DNA of 64,000 nucleotides from Bradyrhizobium liaoningense. Its GTDB lineage: Bacteria; Pseudomonadota; Alphaproteobacteria; Rhizobiales; Xanthobacteraceae. Every line of letters starts with the position of its first letter. The stretch's first letter is position 1. The position numbers and the translations under genes were made by a program. Positions 6,905-16,155 of the stretch are shown piece by piece. The notes under the pieces are model-generated. The model was not told where the DNA came from, made no database searches, and worked only from the letters and a program-made list of their open reading frames with translations. The stretch lies in assembly GCF_018130825.1 (NCBI RefSeq), contig NZ_JAFCJS010000001.1:310001-374000 (forward strand). The letters are read 5' to 3'.

Positions 6905-9382
6905 ATGTTACGTTGTCATGCCCGCCGCGGCGTGAGCGTTGTTGCCGTCCAGGCGGCGCTGCTTGCGTCCTCGAGCGGAGCTTTCGCCCAGAGCGGCAGC
7001 GCAGTGCTGCCGCCGGTTACCGTCGATGCGCCGGCGGCAGTGAAACCCAAGCCGCGCAAGCCAGCGGTGCACAGGGCTGCCGCCAGGACCCAGTCGGCAA
7101 AGCCCGCCAGCGAGCGGGGAACTCCCATCGTCACGGGCGAGCAGGGGGCGGGCGGCGCCCGGCCGTCACTGGAGCCGCCGGCCGCCGTAGCGCGCTATCA
7201 ATTGCCGCAACGGTCCTTCAGCGTCACGGCGAAGGAGGTCGATGAGACCATCAACCTCAAGGACCCCGAGGACGCCGTCAAATACATGCCGAGCCTGTTC
7301 GTGCGGAAGCGCAATGACGGGGACAACAATGCCGTGCTCGCGACGCGCAGCTGGGGCCTCAATTCGAGCTCGCGGACGTTGATCTACTACGACGATCTCC
7401 TGATCTCGGCGCTGATCGGCAACAACAACACGAATGCCTCGCCGAAATGGAACCTGATCTCGCCGGAAGCGATCGGGCGGGTCGACTATCTCAACGGTCC
7501 GTTCGCGGCCGCCTATCCCGGCAACTCGATCGGCGGTGTGCTGCTGATCTCGTCAAAGATGCCGGACAAGCCGTTTGCGGTCGCCAAGGAAACCGTGTCC
7601 GTCATGCCGTGGAATCAATACGGCACCAAGGACACCTACGTGACCAGCCAGACCAGCGCCGCCGCAGGCAATCGCGACGGCAAGCTGTCCTGGCTCGTCA
7701 GCGCCAACTATCTCGACAGCTACCAGCAGCCGCTGACATACGTGACGAGCGCTGCAATTCCGGCTGGCACAACCGGCGCGTTTCCCGCGCTGAACAAGCA
7801 GGGCATCGCGGCCAACGTGGTTGGTGCGGGCATCCTCGCGCATTCGCAGCAGACGTCCGGCAACATCCGCCTCGCCTATGACGTGACCGCGCAGGTGCAG
7901 GCGACCTATTCGTTCGGGATCTGGAATAACCACCAGGTCTCCGATCCCCAGACCTACTTGAAGTCGGCCGCGACCGGTGCGCCCACATTCGCGGGCTTGT
8001 CCGGATTTGCCTCGGGCAAATATGTCTGGGACCAGACCCACGTCAGCAATGCCGTTGCGATCAAGAGCGACACCAAAGGCACCTACGATTTCGACCTGTC
8101 GGCTTCGAGCTACAACTATCTCCAGGACATCCAGCTCAATCCGTTCACCGTCACGCCCACGGGTGTCGGCTATTCCCAGAACGGGAAGATCACAAGGATG
8201 GACGGCACCAACTGGCAGAACGCCGACGCCAAGGGGATCTGGCGGCCGTTCGGCTACGACGGACCGCACGAGGTCAGTTTCGGCCTGCATGGTGATCGTT
8301 ACCGCCTGGAAAGTCCGGTCTATGCGTCGTCGGTGTGGTATGCGACGGGAGACACCGGGACAGGCACGCTGTATTCGCAGGGCCAGGGTGAAACGCGTAC
8401 CGGTGCGATCTGGCTTCAGGATGCCTGGAGGATCCTTCCCAATCTGAAGCTCACGCTCGGTGGACGGTTCGAGACCTGGCGAGCCCAGGACGGCTTCAAT
8501 ATCAGCAGCGCGACGAGCGCCGCCGGTGCAATTACATCGATCGCGGCGGTTCAGCAGCCGCAACTCTCCTCGACGAATTTCTCACCGAAGGCGTCGCTGT
8601 CCTTTGATCCGAACAAGGACTGGAACATCACGGCAAGCTTCGGGCAGGCCTATCGTTACCCGACCGTCATGGAGCTTTATCAAAACCTGACGGTCGGCGG
8701 CGTGGCAACGATCGCCAATCCCAATCTGTTACCCGAGCAGGATCTGACGGGTGAGCTGAACATCGAACGCAGATGGAGCGACGGCCGCGTCCGGTTGACG
8801 CTGTTTCGGGAGCACACCGATCATGCGATCATCTCCCAGACCAACCTTGTCACCAACCCGGTCACGAAGGCGCAAATCCCGACGACAGTGATCAGCAATG
8901 TCGATGCGATCCGGCTGCAGGGAATCGAATTGTCCGCCGACAAGGACAACGTTCTCGTCAGCGGTCTACAGCTGTTCGGCAGCGTGACCTATGTCGACTC
9001 GCGAATCCTCGCCGACTCGGGCTGGGCCGGCGTTGATCCCTTGACGAACCTGCCCACGACCGTCGTCGGCAAGCGCGTGCCTTACGTGCCCGACTGGCGC
9101 GCCAAGTTCGGCGTGACCTATCGGCCGAACGACAGCTGGGCCTACACGGTTGCCGCACGCTACAGCGGCAAGCAGTATTCGACGCTGGACAACACCGATC
9201 GCGTCTCCCACGTCTATGGCGCGTTCGATAACTTTTTCGTCGTGGACTTGAAGATCCACTACAACGCAACGAAGAACTTCGCATTCGACTTCGGCATCGA
9301 TAATCTCTTCAACGAGCAGTATTTCCTGTTCCATCCGTTCCCGGGGCGAACCTTCGTTCTCGCCGGCAAGTACACGTTCTGA
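6905..9382 (+). CDS. TonB-dependent outer-membrane receptor, probably copper-related
   Basis: An 825-residue receptor. ATG 6905 is preferred (CAGGAA about 8 nt upstream) because it gives a clean signal peptide (MLRCHARRGVSVV... cleaving near GAFA-Q); in-frame upstream starts add only charged residues. A Pro/Lys-rich linker follows, then the plug (residues about 110-230, with RSWGLNSSSRTLIYYDD and NSIGGVLLISSKMP) and a 22-strand-type barrel ending GRTFVLAGKYTF with a terminal Phe. It probably imports a metal complex using TonB energy. The copper assignment rests on the downstream PCuAC, YcnI and CopCD genes; a siderophore or other ligand cannot be excluded from the sequence. Confidence 0.88.
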   Translation: MLRCHARRGVSVVAVQAALLASSSGAFAQSGSAVLPPVTVDAPAAVKPKPRKPAVHRAAARTQSAKPASERGTPIVTGEQGAGGARPSLEPPAAVARYQLPQRSFSVTAKEVDETINLKDPEDAVKYMPSLFVRKRNDGDNNAVLATRSWGLNSSSRTLIYYDDLLISALIGNNNTNASPKWNLISPEAIGRVDYLNGPFAAAYPGNSIGGVLLISSKMPDKPFAVAKETVSVMPWNQYGTKDTYVTSQTSAAAGNRDGKLSWLVSANYLDSYQQPLTYVTSAAIPAGTTGAFPALNKQGIAANVVGAGILAHSQQTSGNIRLAYDVTAQVQATYSFGIWNNHQVSDPQTYLKSAATGAPTFAGLSGFASGKYVWDQTHVSNAVAIKSDTKGTYDFDLSASSYNYLQDIQLNPFTVTPTGVGYSQNGKITRMDGTNWQNADAKGIWRPFGYDGPHEVSFGLHGDRYRLESPVYASSVWYATGDTGTGTLYSQGQGETRTGAIWLQDAWRILPNLKLTLGGRFETWRAQDGFNISSATSAAGAITSIAAVQQPQLSSTNFSPKASLSFDPNKDWNITASFGQAYRYPTVMELYQNLTVGGVATIANPNLLPEQDLTGELNIERRWSDGRVRLTLFREHTDHAIISQTNLVTNPVTKAQIPTTVISNVDAIRLQGIELSADKDNVLVSGLQLFGSVTYVDSRILADSGWAGVDPLTNLPTTVVGKRVPYVPDWRAKFGVTYRPNDSWAYTVAARYSGKQYSTLDNTDRVSHVYGAFDNFFVVDLKIHYNATKNFAFDFGIDNLFNEQYFLFHPFPGRTFVLAGKYTF

Positions 9383-9420
9383 CGGGTGGGGCGATGTTGA
9401 CGACAAGAAAGGCAAAGGAC

Positions 9421-9939
9421 ATGACCAAGCTCTCACGCATCCTCGCGCTCGCAGCGCTCTCCGCCGCAATGTTCGCCGCCCCCGTCCGCGCCGAGGACGT
9501 CAAGGCCGGCGATCTCGTCATCTCGCAGGCGTGGAGCCGGGCGACGCCGGGCGGCGCGAAGGTCGCGGGCGGCTATCTGACCATCGAGAACAAGGGAACG
9601 GCCGCGGACAGACTGGTCAGCGTTTCCGCCGACATCGCCGGCAAGGCCGAGGTTCACGAGATGGCGATGGACAATGGCGTGATGAAGATGCGTCCACTCG
9701 ACAAGGGTCTTGTTATCGATCCCGGCAAGACCGTGAAGCTCGCGCCGGGCGGCAATCATTTGATGCTCCAGGAACTGAAGGGGCCGTTCAAGCAGGGCGA
9801 CAAGGTTCCGGTGACGCTTCAGTTCGAGAAGGCCGGCAAGGTCGCCGTCTCCCTTGATGTGCAGGCCGTCGGTGCGCAGGCGCCGGGCGACGGCGGGCAG
9901 ATGAAGAAGATGCACGATCATTCGGGAATGAAAATGTGA
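9421..9939 (+). CDS. PCuAC-type periplasmic copper chaperone (DUF461)
   Basis: A 172-residue exported protein. ATG 9421 (AAAGG upstream) gives the signal peptide MTKLSRILALAALSAAMFAAPVRA. The mature domain shows the PCuAC copper site: HEMAMDNGVMKM in the first half and GNHLMLQEL in the second, the conserved His/Met ligands for Cu(I). The extreme C-terminus, MKKMHDHSGMKM, is a further Met/His-rich metal-binding tail. Family members deliver copper to the CuA or CuB sites of cytochrome oxidase. It lies 38 nt after the receptor and its stop codon overlaps the next start (TGATG). Confidence 0.9.
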   Translation: MTKLSRILALAALSAAMFAAPVRAEDVKAGDLVISQAWSRATPGGAKVAGGYLTIENKGTAADRLVSVSADIAGKAEVHEMAMDNGVMKMRPLDKGLVIDPGKTVKLAPGGNHLMLQELKGPFKQGDKVPVTLQFEKAGKVAVSLDVQAVGAQAPGDGGQMKKMHDHSGMKM

Positions 9940-10373
9940 TGAAACGGATCAAGTCTCTCATGACCTCGAATCGAACCATCGCGAGCCTCGCGTTCGCAAT
10001 GACCGCGCTGTTGTCGGTTGCCGCGACACCGCTTGCCGCGGCGACCGATGACGACAGCTTCTTCACCCATCTGCACACCGAGAAGGCGATGGCCAATGTC
10101 ACGGTCTCGCCCGGCCGCGCCGGCCCGGTCGAGATTGCCATCCAGCTCGAGACGGTCGACGAGACACCGCTCACGGCCAAAGCCGTATCGGTGACGCTCG
10201 TGGATACGCAGACCGGAAGAAAGCTCGCACCGGTCGCGGCCTCGCGCGACGGCGCGGATGGCTGGCGCGTGAAGGTGGCGCAGTTGACGCCCGGACGCTG
10301 GATGCTGGGGCTCGGCATTTCGATCTCAGAGGCCGATCATGTCAGCGTTGAATCGCCGATCCTGATCAAATGA
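9939..10373 (+). CDS. YtkA-like exported protein, paralogue of the CopCD C-terminal domain
   Basis: A 144-residue protein translated from the ATG that overlaps the previous stop (TGATG), so it is translationally coupled. It has a signal peptide with core ASLAFAMTALLSVAATPLAAA. The mature domain begins with a HLHTEKAM motif followed by VTVSPGRAG and TPLTAKAVSVTL, and it ends GRWMLGLGI. The same motif order (HIHTDRAM, VLVSPGKAG, TPLAAKEVTLTL, GRWHVRID) occurs in the last 110 residues of the CopCD fusion three genes on, so the two are homologous. YtkA-like domains accompany copper proteins; their ligand is not established. Probably periplasmic. Confidence 0.75.
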   Translation: MKRIKSLMTSNRTIASLAFAMTALLSVAATPLAAATDDDSFFTHLHTEKAMANVTVSPGRAGPVEIAIQLETVDETPLTAKAVSVTLVDTQTGRKLAPVAASRDGADGWRVKVAQLTPGRWMLGLGISISEADHVSVESPILIK

Positions 10374-10393
10374 CTTCACTCGAGAGGCCGAAC

Positions 10394-10912
10394 ATGTCGA
10401 AACTATCTCTCTTGTTCCTTATTGCTGCGCTCGCCGCGTCGCCTGCAACAGCGCATGTCTTTCTGGAGAGCAAACAGGCCACCGTCGGGGCGTCCTACAA
10501 GGCGGTGTTCGCGGTGCCGCACGGCTGCGCGGGCTCGCCGACGGTGAAGATCCGCGTGCAGGTCCCGGAAGGGGTGATCGCGGTGAAGCCGATGCCGAAG
10601 GCGGGCTGGAGTGTCGATGTCGTCGAGGGCCAATATGCCGCCGAGTACAACTATCACGGCAACAAGCTCTCCTCCGGTGTCAAGGAGGTCGCATGGTCCG
10701 GCGGCAAGCTGTCGGACAAGAACTATGACGAGTTCGTCATGCACACTGTGCTGACCGACGCGCTCAAGCCGAACACGACCCTGTACTTCCCCGTGGTCCA
10801 GGAATGCGAGACCGGTGTCAGCCGCTGGATCGAAATCCCGGCGGAGGGGGCAGGGCATTCGCATGAGAGCAAGTCGCCGGCGCCCGGGGTGAAGCTGCTG
10901 CCAAAACCCTGA
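10394..10912 (+). CDS. YcnI family (DUF1775) copper-binding protein
   Basis: A 172-residue exported protein of the YcnI/DUF1775 family. After the signal peptide (SLLFLIAALAASPATA) the mature protein starts with His (HVFLESKQATVG), the conserved N-terminal Cu ligand of the family. Typical motifs are VPHGCAGSPTVKIRVQVPEG, a central SGVKEVAWSGG and FPVVQECETG. Unlike many members no C-terminal membrane helix is seen; the tail has HSHES. ATG 10394 has GAGAGG upstream; ATG 10370, overlapping the previous stop (ATGA), is an alternative. It overlaps the CopCD start. A role in extracytoplasmic copper binding is from the family. Confidence 0.88.
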   Translation: MSKLSLLFLIAALAASPATAHVFLESKQATVGASYKAVFAVPHGCAGSPTVKIRVQVPEGVIAVKPMPKAGWSVDVVEGQYAAEYNYHGNKLSSGVKEVAWSGGKLSDKNYDEFVMHTVLTDALKPNTTLYFPVVQECETGVSRWIEIPAEGAGHSHESKSPAPGVKLLPKP

Positions 10913-12474
10913 TGCGCTTCTTCGCCGCGCTCGCGACGCTGTTGCTCGTTGCCGGCTTTGCGACGGGCGCGTCGGCCCATGCCGCGCTCGTCTCGGTCAA
11001 TCCGGCGAGCGGCAGCATCCTGAAGACCGCGCCGAAGGCGGTGGAGCTGCGCTTCAACGAGGCGGTGACGCCGGGCGCAATTCTGCTCATCGACGGTGCG
11101 GGCAAGGCACGGGACGACGCGCGCATCGACGCATCGGGCGAGACCATTTCGGTTGTGATGCCGCCTGACTTGCCGCAGGGAACGACCGTGGTCAGCTATC
11201 GCGTGATCTCGCAGGACGGCCATCCCGTCGCGGGATCGGTGATCTTCTCGGTCGGTGCTCCGACGGCGACGAAGCCGCCCGGACGGGCGGACGGCGGATT
11301 GAGCGCGCTGATCTGGCTGGCACGGGTCGGTCTCTATCTCGGCCTGTTCGTCGGCGTCGGCGGCGTGTTCTTTTCGCGGTGGATTGCGTGGTCGATGACG
11401 GGCACCGCTGTGCCTCGCATGGGGCTCGTCATCGGCATTCCGAGTGCGATCGTCTCGCTCGGTATGCTGGGCCTCGACCTTCTTGGCCTGCCGCCGGCCT
11501 CGCTCGCGACGGCTGCTCCATGGAAGGTCGCATTCGCGACCAGCGCCGGGCGCGCGCTGCTCGTTGCGGTCACGGCGATGCTGCTCGCGATGATGGCGCT
11601 GCGCAGCGCGTGGTATGCGCGCGCCTTTGCGATGATCGCATTCATCGGCGTTGGCCTGTCGCTCGCCATGACCGGGCACGCAGCGACCGCACCGCCCGAG
11701 GTGCTGACGCGGCCGGCGGTCTTCCTCCACGGTCTTGGCGTTGCCTTCTGGATCGGAGCCCTCGCGCCGCTCGCCGCGCTGATGTCGAAACCGGCGACTG
11801 CGGCGCTGCCGGTCGTGAACCGCTTTTCACGTATTGCCGTGCTGGCGGTCGGCGCGCTGGCGTTGACCGGCCTTGGCCTCGCCATCCTTCAGCTCGAAAG
11901 GCCGTCCGCGCTGATCGAGACCCGTTACGGGGCCATCCTGTCGATCAAGCTTGGTCTGGCCGTCCTGCTGCTGGCGCTTGCCGCACTCAACCGGTTCCGG
12001 CTGACGTCGGCTCTGGCGCAGGACGAGAACGCTGCGCCTGCGCTCAAGCGCTCGATCCTGCTCGAATGCGTGATCGCATTCGCCATCTTCGCCGTCGTGG
12101 CCGGCTGGCGTTTCACACCGCCGCCGCGGACCATTGTTCCCGAGACGCCGTTGGCAATCCACATCCACACCGACAGAGCGATGTTCCAGGTGCTGGTCTC
12201 GCCGGGCAAGGCGGGCGTCGACGATTTCGTGCTCCAGCTCATGACCGGCGAGGGGACGCCGCTTGCGGCCAAGGAGGTGACGTTGACCCTGAGCCTGCCG
12301 GAGCGCGGCATCGAGCCGATCGAGCGGGCCGCTTCGCTCGGGCAGGACGGCTACTGGCACGTGCGCAAGGTCGAGCTGCCCTTCGCCGGCCGCTGGCATG
12401 TGCGGATCGATGCGCTGGTAACCGATTTCGAGCAGATCACGCTGGAGGACGATCTCGATGTGGCAGCGCCTTAA
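10912..12474 (+). CDS. CopC-CopD fusion with C-terminal YtkA-like domain
   Basis: A 520-residue protein overlapping the YcnI stop (TGATG). Domains in order: signal peptide (to about residue 24); CopC domain (about 25-120) starting HAALVSVNPASGS and ending with DGHPVAGSVIFSVG, which supplies the His ligands of the Cu(II) site; CopD membrane domain (about 130-405) with some eight hydrophobic helices, including GLGVAFWIGALAPLAAL; and a YtkA-like domain (about 410-520) homologous to the protein encoded at 9939-10373. CopC/YcnJ proteins bind periplasmic copper and CopD is thought to move it across the inner membrane. With the receptor and chaperone this makes a coherent acquisition and delivery route (inference). 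Confidence 0.9.
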   Translation: MRFFAALATLLLVAGFATGASAHAALVSVNPASGSILKTAPKAVELRFNEAVTPGAILLIDGAGKARDDARIDASGETISVVMPPDLPQGTTVVSYRVISQDGHPVAGSVIFSVGAPTATKPPGRADGGLSALIWLARVGLYLGLFVGVGGVFFSRWIAWSMTGTAVPRMGLVIGIPSAIVSLGMLGLDLLGLPPASLATAAPWKVAFATSAGRALLVAVTAMLLAMMALRSAWYARAFAMIAFIGVGLSLAMTGHAATAPPEVLTRPAVFLHGLGVAFWIGALAPLAALMSKPATAALPVVNRFSRIAVLAVGALALTGLGLAILQLERPSALIETRYGAILSIKLGLAVLLLALAALNRFRLTSALAQDENAAPALKRSILLECVIAFAIFAVVAGWRFTPPPRTIVPETPLAIHIHTDRAMFQVLVSPGKAGVDDFVLQLMTGEGTPLAAKEVTLTLSLPERGIEPIERAASLGQDGYWHVRKVELPFAGRWHVRIDALVTDFEQITLEDDLDVAAP

Positions 12475-12531
12475 CCGGTGCCGCTGCAGCTCAAGCTGAA
12501 TCTGAAGGCAACGGAAAAATGACAGGAATTC

Positions 12532-12552
12532 CGCCGCCTTAGCGGCTTTTCC
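12532..12552 (+). terminator. Weak terminator-like hairpin after the copper operon
   Basis: A 5-bp stem GCCGC / GCGGC with loop CTTA is followed by CTTTTCC. It lies 58 nt after the CopCD stop and 74 nt before proS. The short stem and interrupted T-run make it a modest candidate for the end of the copper transcript. Confidence 0.4.
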
Positions 12553-12625
12553 TCATTCCCGGCCTTGTGTTTTCGCTCGCAATCCGGTTTCACTGCAACC
12601 CCTCACTGATTCCCAGAGTATTGCC

Positions 12626-13945
12626 ATGCGGTTGTCGCGGTTCTTTCTGCCCATCCTGAAGGAAAATCCGAAAGAGGCGGAGATCGTCTCGCATCGGCTG
12701 ATGCTGCGCGCCGGCATGATCCGGCAGGAGGCCGCCGGCATCTATGCGTGGCTGCCGCTCGGCTTCCGCGTGCTGAAGAAGATCGAACAGATCGTGCGTG
12801 AGGAGCAGGACCGCTCCGGCGCGATCGAGGTGCTGATGCCGACGCTGCAGCTCGCCGACCTCTGGCGCGAGAGCGGCCGCTACGACGCCTACGGCCCGGA
12901 GATGCTGCGCATCGCCGACCGCCACAAGCGCGAGCTGCTGTACGGGCCGACCAACGAGGAAATGATCACCGAGATCTTCCGCGCCTACGTGAAGTCCTAC
13001 AAGAACCTGCCGCTGAATCTCTATCATATCCAATGGAAATTCCGCGACGAGCAGCGTCCGCGCTTCGGCGTGATGCGCGGCCGCGAGTTCCTGATGAAGG
13101 ACGCCTATTCGTTCGACCTCAACGAGGCGGCGGCGCGCGTGGCCTACAACAAGATGTTCGTCGCCTATTTGCGCACCTTCGCGCGGATGGGGCTGAAGGC
13201 GATCCCGATGCGCGCCGAGACCGGCCCGATCGGCGGCGATCTCAGCCACGAATTCATCGTGCTCGCCGAGACCGGCGAATCCGGCGTGTTCATCAATCGC
13301 GACGTGCTGGACCTGCCGGTGCCTGGCGAGGACGTCGACTATGACAGCGACCTGACGCCGATCATCAAGCAGTGGACCTCGGTCTATGCCGCCACGGAAG
13401 ACGTTCACGATGCCGCCCGGTTCGAGCAGGAAGTGCCCGCGGACAAGCGGGTGAACACCCGCGGCATCGAGGTCGGCCAGATCTTCTATTTCGGCACCAA
13501 GTACTCCGAGCCCATGAAGGCATTGGTGGCCGGGCCTGACGGCGTCGATGTGCCGATCCATGGCGGATCCTACGGCGTCGGCGTCTCGCGCCTGCTGGGT
13601 GCCATCATCGAGGCCTGCCATGACGATGCCGGCATCAAATGGCCCGAGGCCGTCGCCCCGTTCCGCGCGGTGGTGCTCAACCTCAAGCAGGGCGATGCCG
13701 CGGTCGATGCGGCCTGCGAGAAGCTCTATGCCGAGCTCCAGGCCAAGGGCGTCGACGTGCTCTACGACGACACCGACCAGCGCGCCGGCGCCAAATTCGC
13801 CGCCGCCGACCTGATCGGCATCCCCTGGCAGATCATGATCGGGCCGAAGGGGCTCGCCGACGGCAAGGTCGAGATCAAGCGGCGCAGCGACGGCTCCCGC
13901 GAGACCATGTCGCCTGCGGACGCGGTCGCAAGACTTGTGGGCTGA
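12626..13945 (+). CDS. proS: Prolyl-tRNA synthetase, short alphaproteobacterial form
   Basis: A 439-residue class II synthetase charging tRNA-Pro. Motif 1 region near [14 protein letters not shown], motif 2 as [25 protein letters not shown], and motif 3 near [16 protein letters not shown] are all present, followed by the anticodon-binding domain ([19 protein letters not shown] ... [16 protein letters not shown]). E. coli ProRS has about 570 residues because of an editing insertion of about 180 residues between motifs 2 and 3; only about 70 residues separate [11 protein letters not shown] from [12 protein letters not shown] here, so the full editing domain is missing. This is known for alphaproteobacterial ProRS. 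lolC and lolD follow on the same strand. Confidence 0.96.
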   Translation: MRLSRFFLPILKENPKEAEIVSHRLMLRAGMIRQEAAGIYAWLPLGFRVLKKIEQIVREEQDRSGAIEVLMPTLQLADLWRESGRYDAYGPEMLRIADRHKRELLYGPTNEEMITEIFRAYVKSYKNLPLNLYHIQWKFRDEQRPRFGVMRGREFLMKDAYSFDLNEAAARVAYNKMFVAYLRTFARMGLKAIPMRAETGPIGGDLSHEFIVLAETGESGVFINRDVLDLPVPGEDVDYDSDLTPIIKQWTSVYAATEDVHDAARFEQEVPADKRVNTRGIEVGQIFYFGTKYSEPMKALVAGPDGVDVPIHGGSYGVGVSRLLGAIIEACHDDAGIKWPEAVAPFRAVVLNLKQGDAAVDAACEKLYAELQAKGVDVLYDDTDQRAGAKFAAADLIGIPWQIMIGPKGLADGKVEIKRRSDGSRETMSPADAVARLVG

Positions 13946-14035
13946 TAAGGCTGGTCGGCTGAATATTGTTCATCGCCCGATATCGCGGCCGCCAATCCGG
14001 CCACAATTGACCCCGAATCATGGGATTATCGAGCG

Positions 14036-15316
14036 ATGGACGAGACCATGACTGAAACCGTGCAAACCGCGCCTTTTGCGCCATTCGAGTGGATGCTGTC
14101 GGCGCGCTACCTGCGGGCGCGCCGCAAGGAGGGATTCATCTCGGTCATCGCCGGGTTCTCTTTCCTCGGCATCATGCTGGGCGTTGCGACGCTGATCATC
14201 GTCATGGCCGTCATGAACGGCTTCCGCAAGGAGCTGCTCGACAAGATCCTGGGCCTGAACGGCCACATCCTGGTGCAGCCGCTGGAATCGCCGCTGACCG
14301 ACTGGAAGGACGTCGCCGACCGCCTCAGCCAGGTGAAAGGCATCCGGCTCGCCGCACCCGTGGTCGACGGCCAGGCGCTGGCGTCCTCGCCGTGGAACGC
14401 CTCGGGCGTGCTGGTGCGCGGCATCCGCTCCGACGACCTCAACAACCTCACCTCGATCGCCAAGAACATCAAGCAAGGCTCGCTCGAGGGGTTTGACGAG
14501 GGGCAGGGCGTCGCGATCGGCCGGCGCCTCGCCGACCAGCTGTCGCTGCATGCCGGCGACAGCATCACCCTGGTGGCGCCGAAGGGCGCGGTGACGCCGA
14601 TGGGCACGACGCCGCGCATAAAACCGTACAAGATCGTCGCCGTGTTCGAGATCGGCATGTCCGAATACGATCTCGGCTTCGTGTTCATGCCGCTTGCGGA
14701 GGCGCAGGCCTATTTCAACCGCAGCAACGACGTCACCTCGATCGAGGTGTTCACCACCAATCCCGATCAGATCGTCGCCTTCCGCCAGGCCGTGACGGAG
14801 GCCGCGGGCCGGCCGGTGTTCCTGGTCGACTGGCGCCAGCGCAACTCGACCTTCTTCAACGCGCTCCAGGTCGAGCGCAACGTCATGTTCCTGATCCTGA
14901 CCATGATCGTGCTGGTCGCGGCCCTCAACATCGTCTCCGGCCTGATCATGCTGGTGAAGGACAAGGGCAGCGACATCGCGATCCTGCGCACCATGGGCGC
15001 CTCGCAGGGCTCGATCATGCGCATCTTCCTGATCACGGGCGCCTCGATCGGCGTGGTCGGCACCCTGGTCGGATTCGTCGTCGGCCTCGTGATCTGCCTC
15101 AACATCGAGTCCATCCGGCAATTCCTGTCCTGGCTGACCTCGACCGAGCTGTTCTCGCCGGAGCTCTATTTCCTGTCCAAGCTGCCCGCCGAAATCGACA
15201 TCGGCGAGACCACGGCGGTCGTCATCATGGCGCTGACGCTGTCGTTCCTGGCGACGCTGTATCCGTCCTGGCGCGCCGCGCGCCTCGATCCCGTCGAAGC
15301 GCTCCGGTACGAGTGA
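14036..15316 (+). CDS. lolC: Lipoprotein-releasing system permease LolC/LolE
   Basis: A 426-residue inner-membrane protein of the LolC/E (FtsX-MacB) family. Four hydrophobic segments occur in the expected order: one near residues 40-65 ([21 protein letters not shown]), then a large periplasmic region (about 70-275), and three near the C-terminus ([61 protein letters not shown]). It ends with the cytoplasmic signature [17 protein letters not shown]. It extracts lipoproteins from the inner membrane together with LolD, encoded 7 nt downstream. Only one LolC/E-type gene is present, as in many alphaproteobacteria, so it may work as a homodimer. Confidence 0.93.
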   Translation: MDETMTETVQTAPFAPFEWMLSARYLRARRKEGFISVIAGFSFLGIMLGVATLIIVMAVMNGFRKELLDKILGLNGHILVQPLESPLTDWKDVADRLSQVKGIRLAAPVVDGQALASSPWNASGVLVRGIRSDDLNNLTSIAKNIKQGSLEGFDEGQGVAIGRRLADQLSLHAGDSITLVAPKGAVTPMGTTPRIKPYKIVAVFEIGMSEYDLGFVFMPLAEAQAYFNRSNDVTSIEVFTTNPDQIVAFRQAVTEAAGRPVFLVDWRQRNSTFFNALQVERNVMFLILTMIVLVAALNIVSGLIMLVKDKGSDIAILRTMGASQGSIMRIFLITGASIGVVGTLVGFVVGLVICLNIESIRQFLSWLTSTELFSPELYFLSKLPAEIDIGETTAVVIMALTLSFLATLYPSWRAARLDPVEALRYE

Positions 15317-15323
15317 GGGGCTG

Positions 15324-16025
15324 ATGGAGCAGCAGGGGGCTGAAGATGTACCGGTCATTTATCTCCACGAGATAAAGCGGCAGTACTTGCAGGGTGAGGT
15401 GCCGCTGACGATCCTCGACGGCGCCAAGCTCGCGCTGTGGGCCGGACAGTCGGTCGCGCTGGTGGCGCCGTCAGGCTCCGGCAAGTCGACGCTGCTGCAC
15501 ATTGCGGGTCTGCTCGAGGCGCCCGATTCCGGCGAGGTCTATGTCAACGGCGCGCCGACCTCGCAACTGCCCGACATCGAGCGCACCCAGCTGCGCCGCA
15601 CCGATATCGGCTTCGTCTACCAGTCGCACCGGCTGCTGCCGGAGTTCTCGGCGCTCGAGAACGTGATGATGCCGCAGATGATCCGCGGCCTGAAGAAGTC
15701 CGAGAGCGTCAAGCGCGCCAAGGAGATCCTCGGCTATCTCGGCCTCGGCGACCGCATCACCCATCGTCCCGCGGAGCTGTCGGGCGGCGAGCAGCAGCGC
15801 GTCGCCATCGCGCGCGCGGTGGCCAATGCGCCGCGGGTGCTGTTTGCGGACGAGCCGACCGGCAATCTCGATCCGCACACGGCCGATCACGTGTTCCAGG
15901 CCCTGATGCAGCTCGTCAAGGCGACCAAGGTTTCGATGCTGATCGCGACCCACAACATGGAGCTCGCCGGCCGCATGGACCGGCGGGTCTCGCTGTCGAA
16001 CGGCCAGGTGGTCGAGCTCGAATAA
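15324..16025 (+). CDS. lolD: Lipoprotein-releasing system ATP-binding protein LolD
   Basis: A 233-residue ABC ATPase. Walker [13 protein letters not shown] (about residues 49-60), signature [14 protein letters not shown], Walker [13 protein letters not shown] and the switch His in [10 protein letters not shown] are all intact. The order and spacing match the LolD/MacB-type family ([14 protein letters not shown]). It powers lipoprotein release through the LolC/E protein encoded 7 nt upstream. The 3' end is followed by A-rich sequence and the dispersed repeat at 16032-16056. Confidence 0.95.
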   Translation: MEQQGAEDVPVIYLHEIKRQYLQGEVPLTILDGAKLALWAGQSVALVAPSGSGKSTLLHIAGLLEAPDSGEVYVNGAPTSQLPDIERTQLRRTDIGFVYQSHRLLPEFSALENVMMPQMIRGLKKSESVKRAKEILGYLGLGDRITHRPAELSGGEQQRVAIARAVANAPRVLFADEPTGNLDPHTADHVFQALMQLVKATKVSMLIATHNMELAGRMDRRVSLSNGQVVELE

Positions 16026-16031
16026 AAAAAC

Positions 16032-16056
16032 TGCGAAAACAACCCCATGCACAGTA
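16032..16056 (-). repeat. 25-base dispersed intergenic repeat, copy 2
   Basis: Exact reverse complement of 1771-1795 over all 25 bases. It begins 7 nt after the lolD stop, so like copy 1 it lies beside the 3' end of a gene. Confidence 0.7.
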
Positions 16057-16116
16057 GCCGGCCTTTGGCGGCTCTGGTCGGGGCGATGTCTCGCAATCCT
16101 TTGACATGTCGGGCAA

Positions 16117-16148
16117 ACCCGCTGCGACGGCGCATCGCCGCAGCGGGT
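16117..16148. terminator. Hairpin between the convergent lolD and MDR genes
   Basis: A perfect 10-bp stem ACCCGCTGCG / CGCAGCGGGT with a 12-nt loop lies between the two convergent genes and ends 8 nt before the stop codon of the oxidoreductase. There is no T-run on either side, so it may be a transcription boundary or mRNA 3'-end stabiliser rather than a classical intrinsic terminator. Confidence 0.45.
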
Positions 16149-16155
16149 GCGCCAG

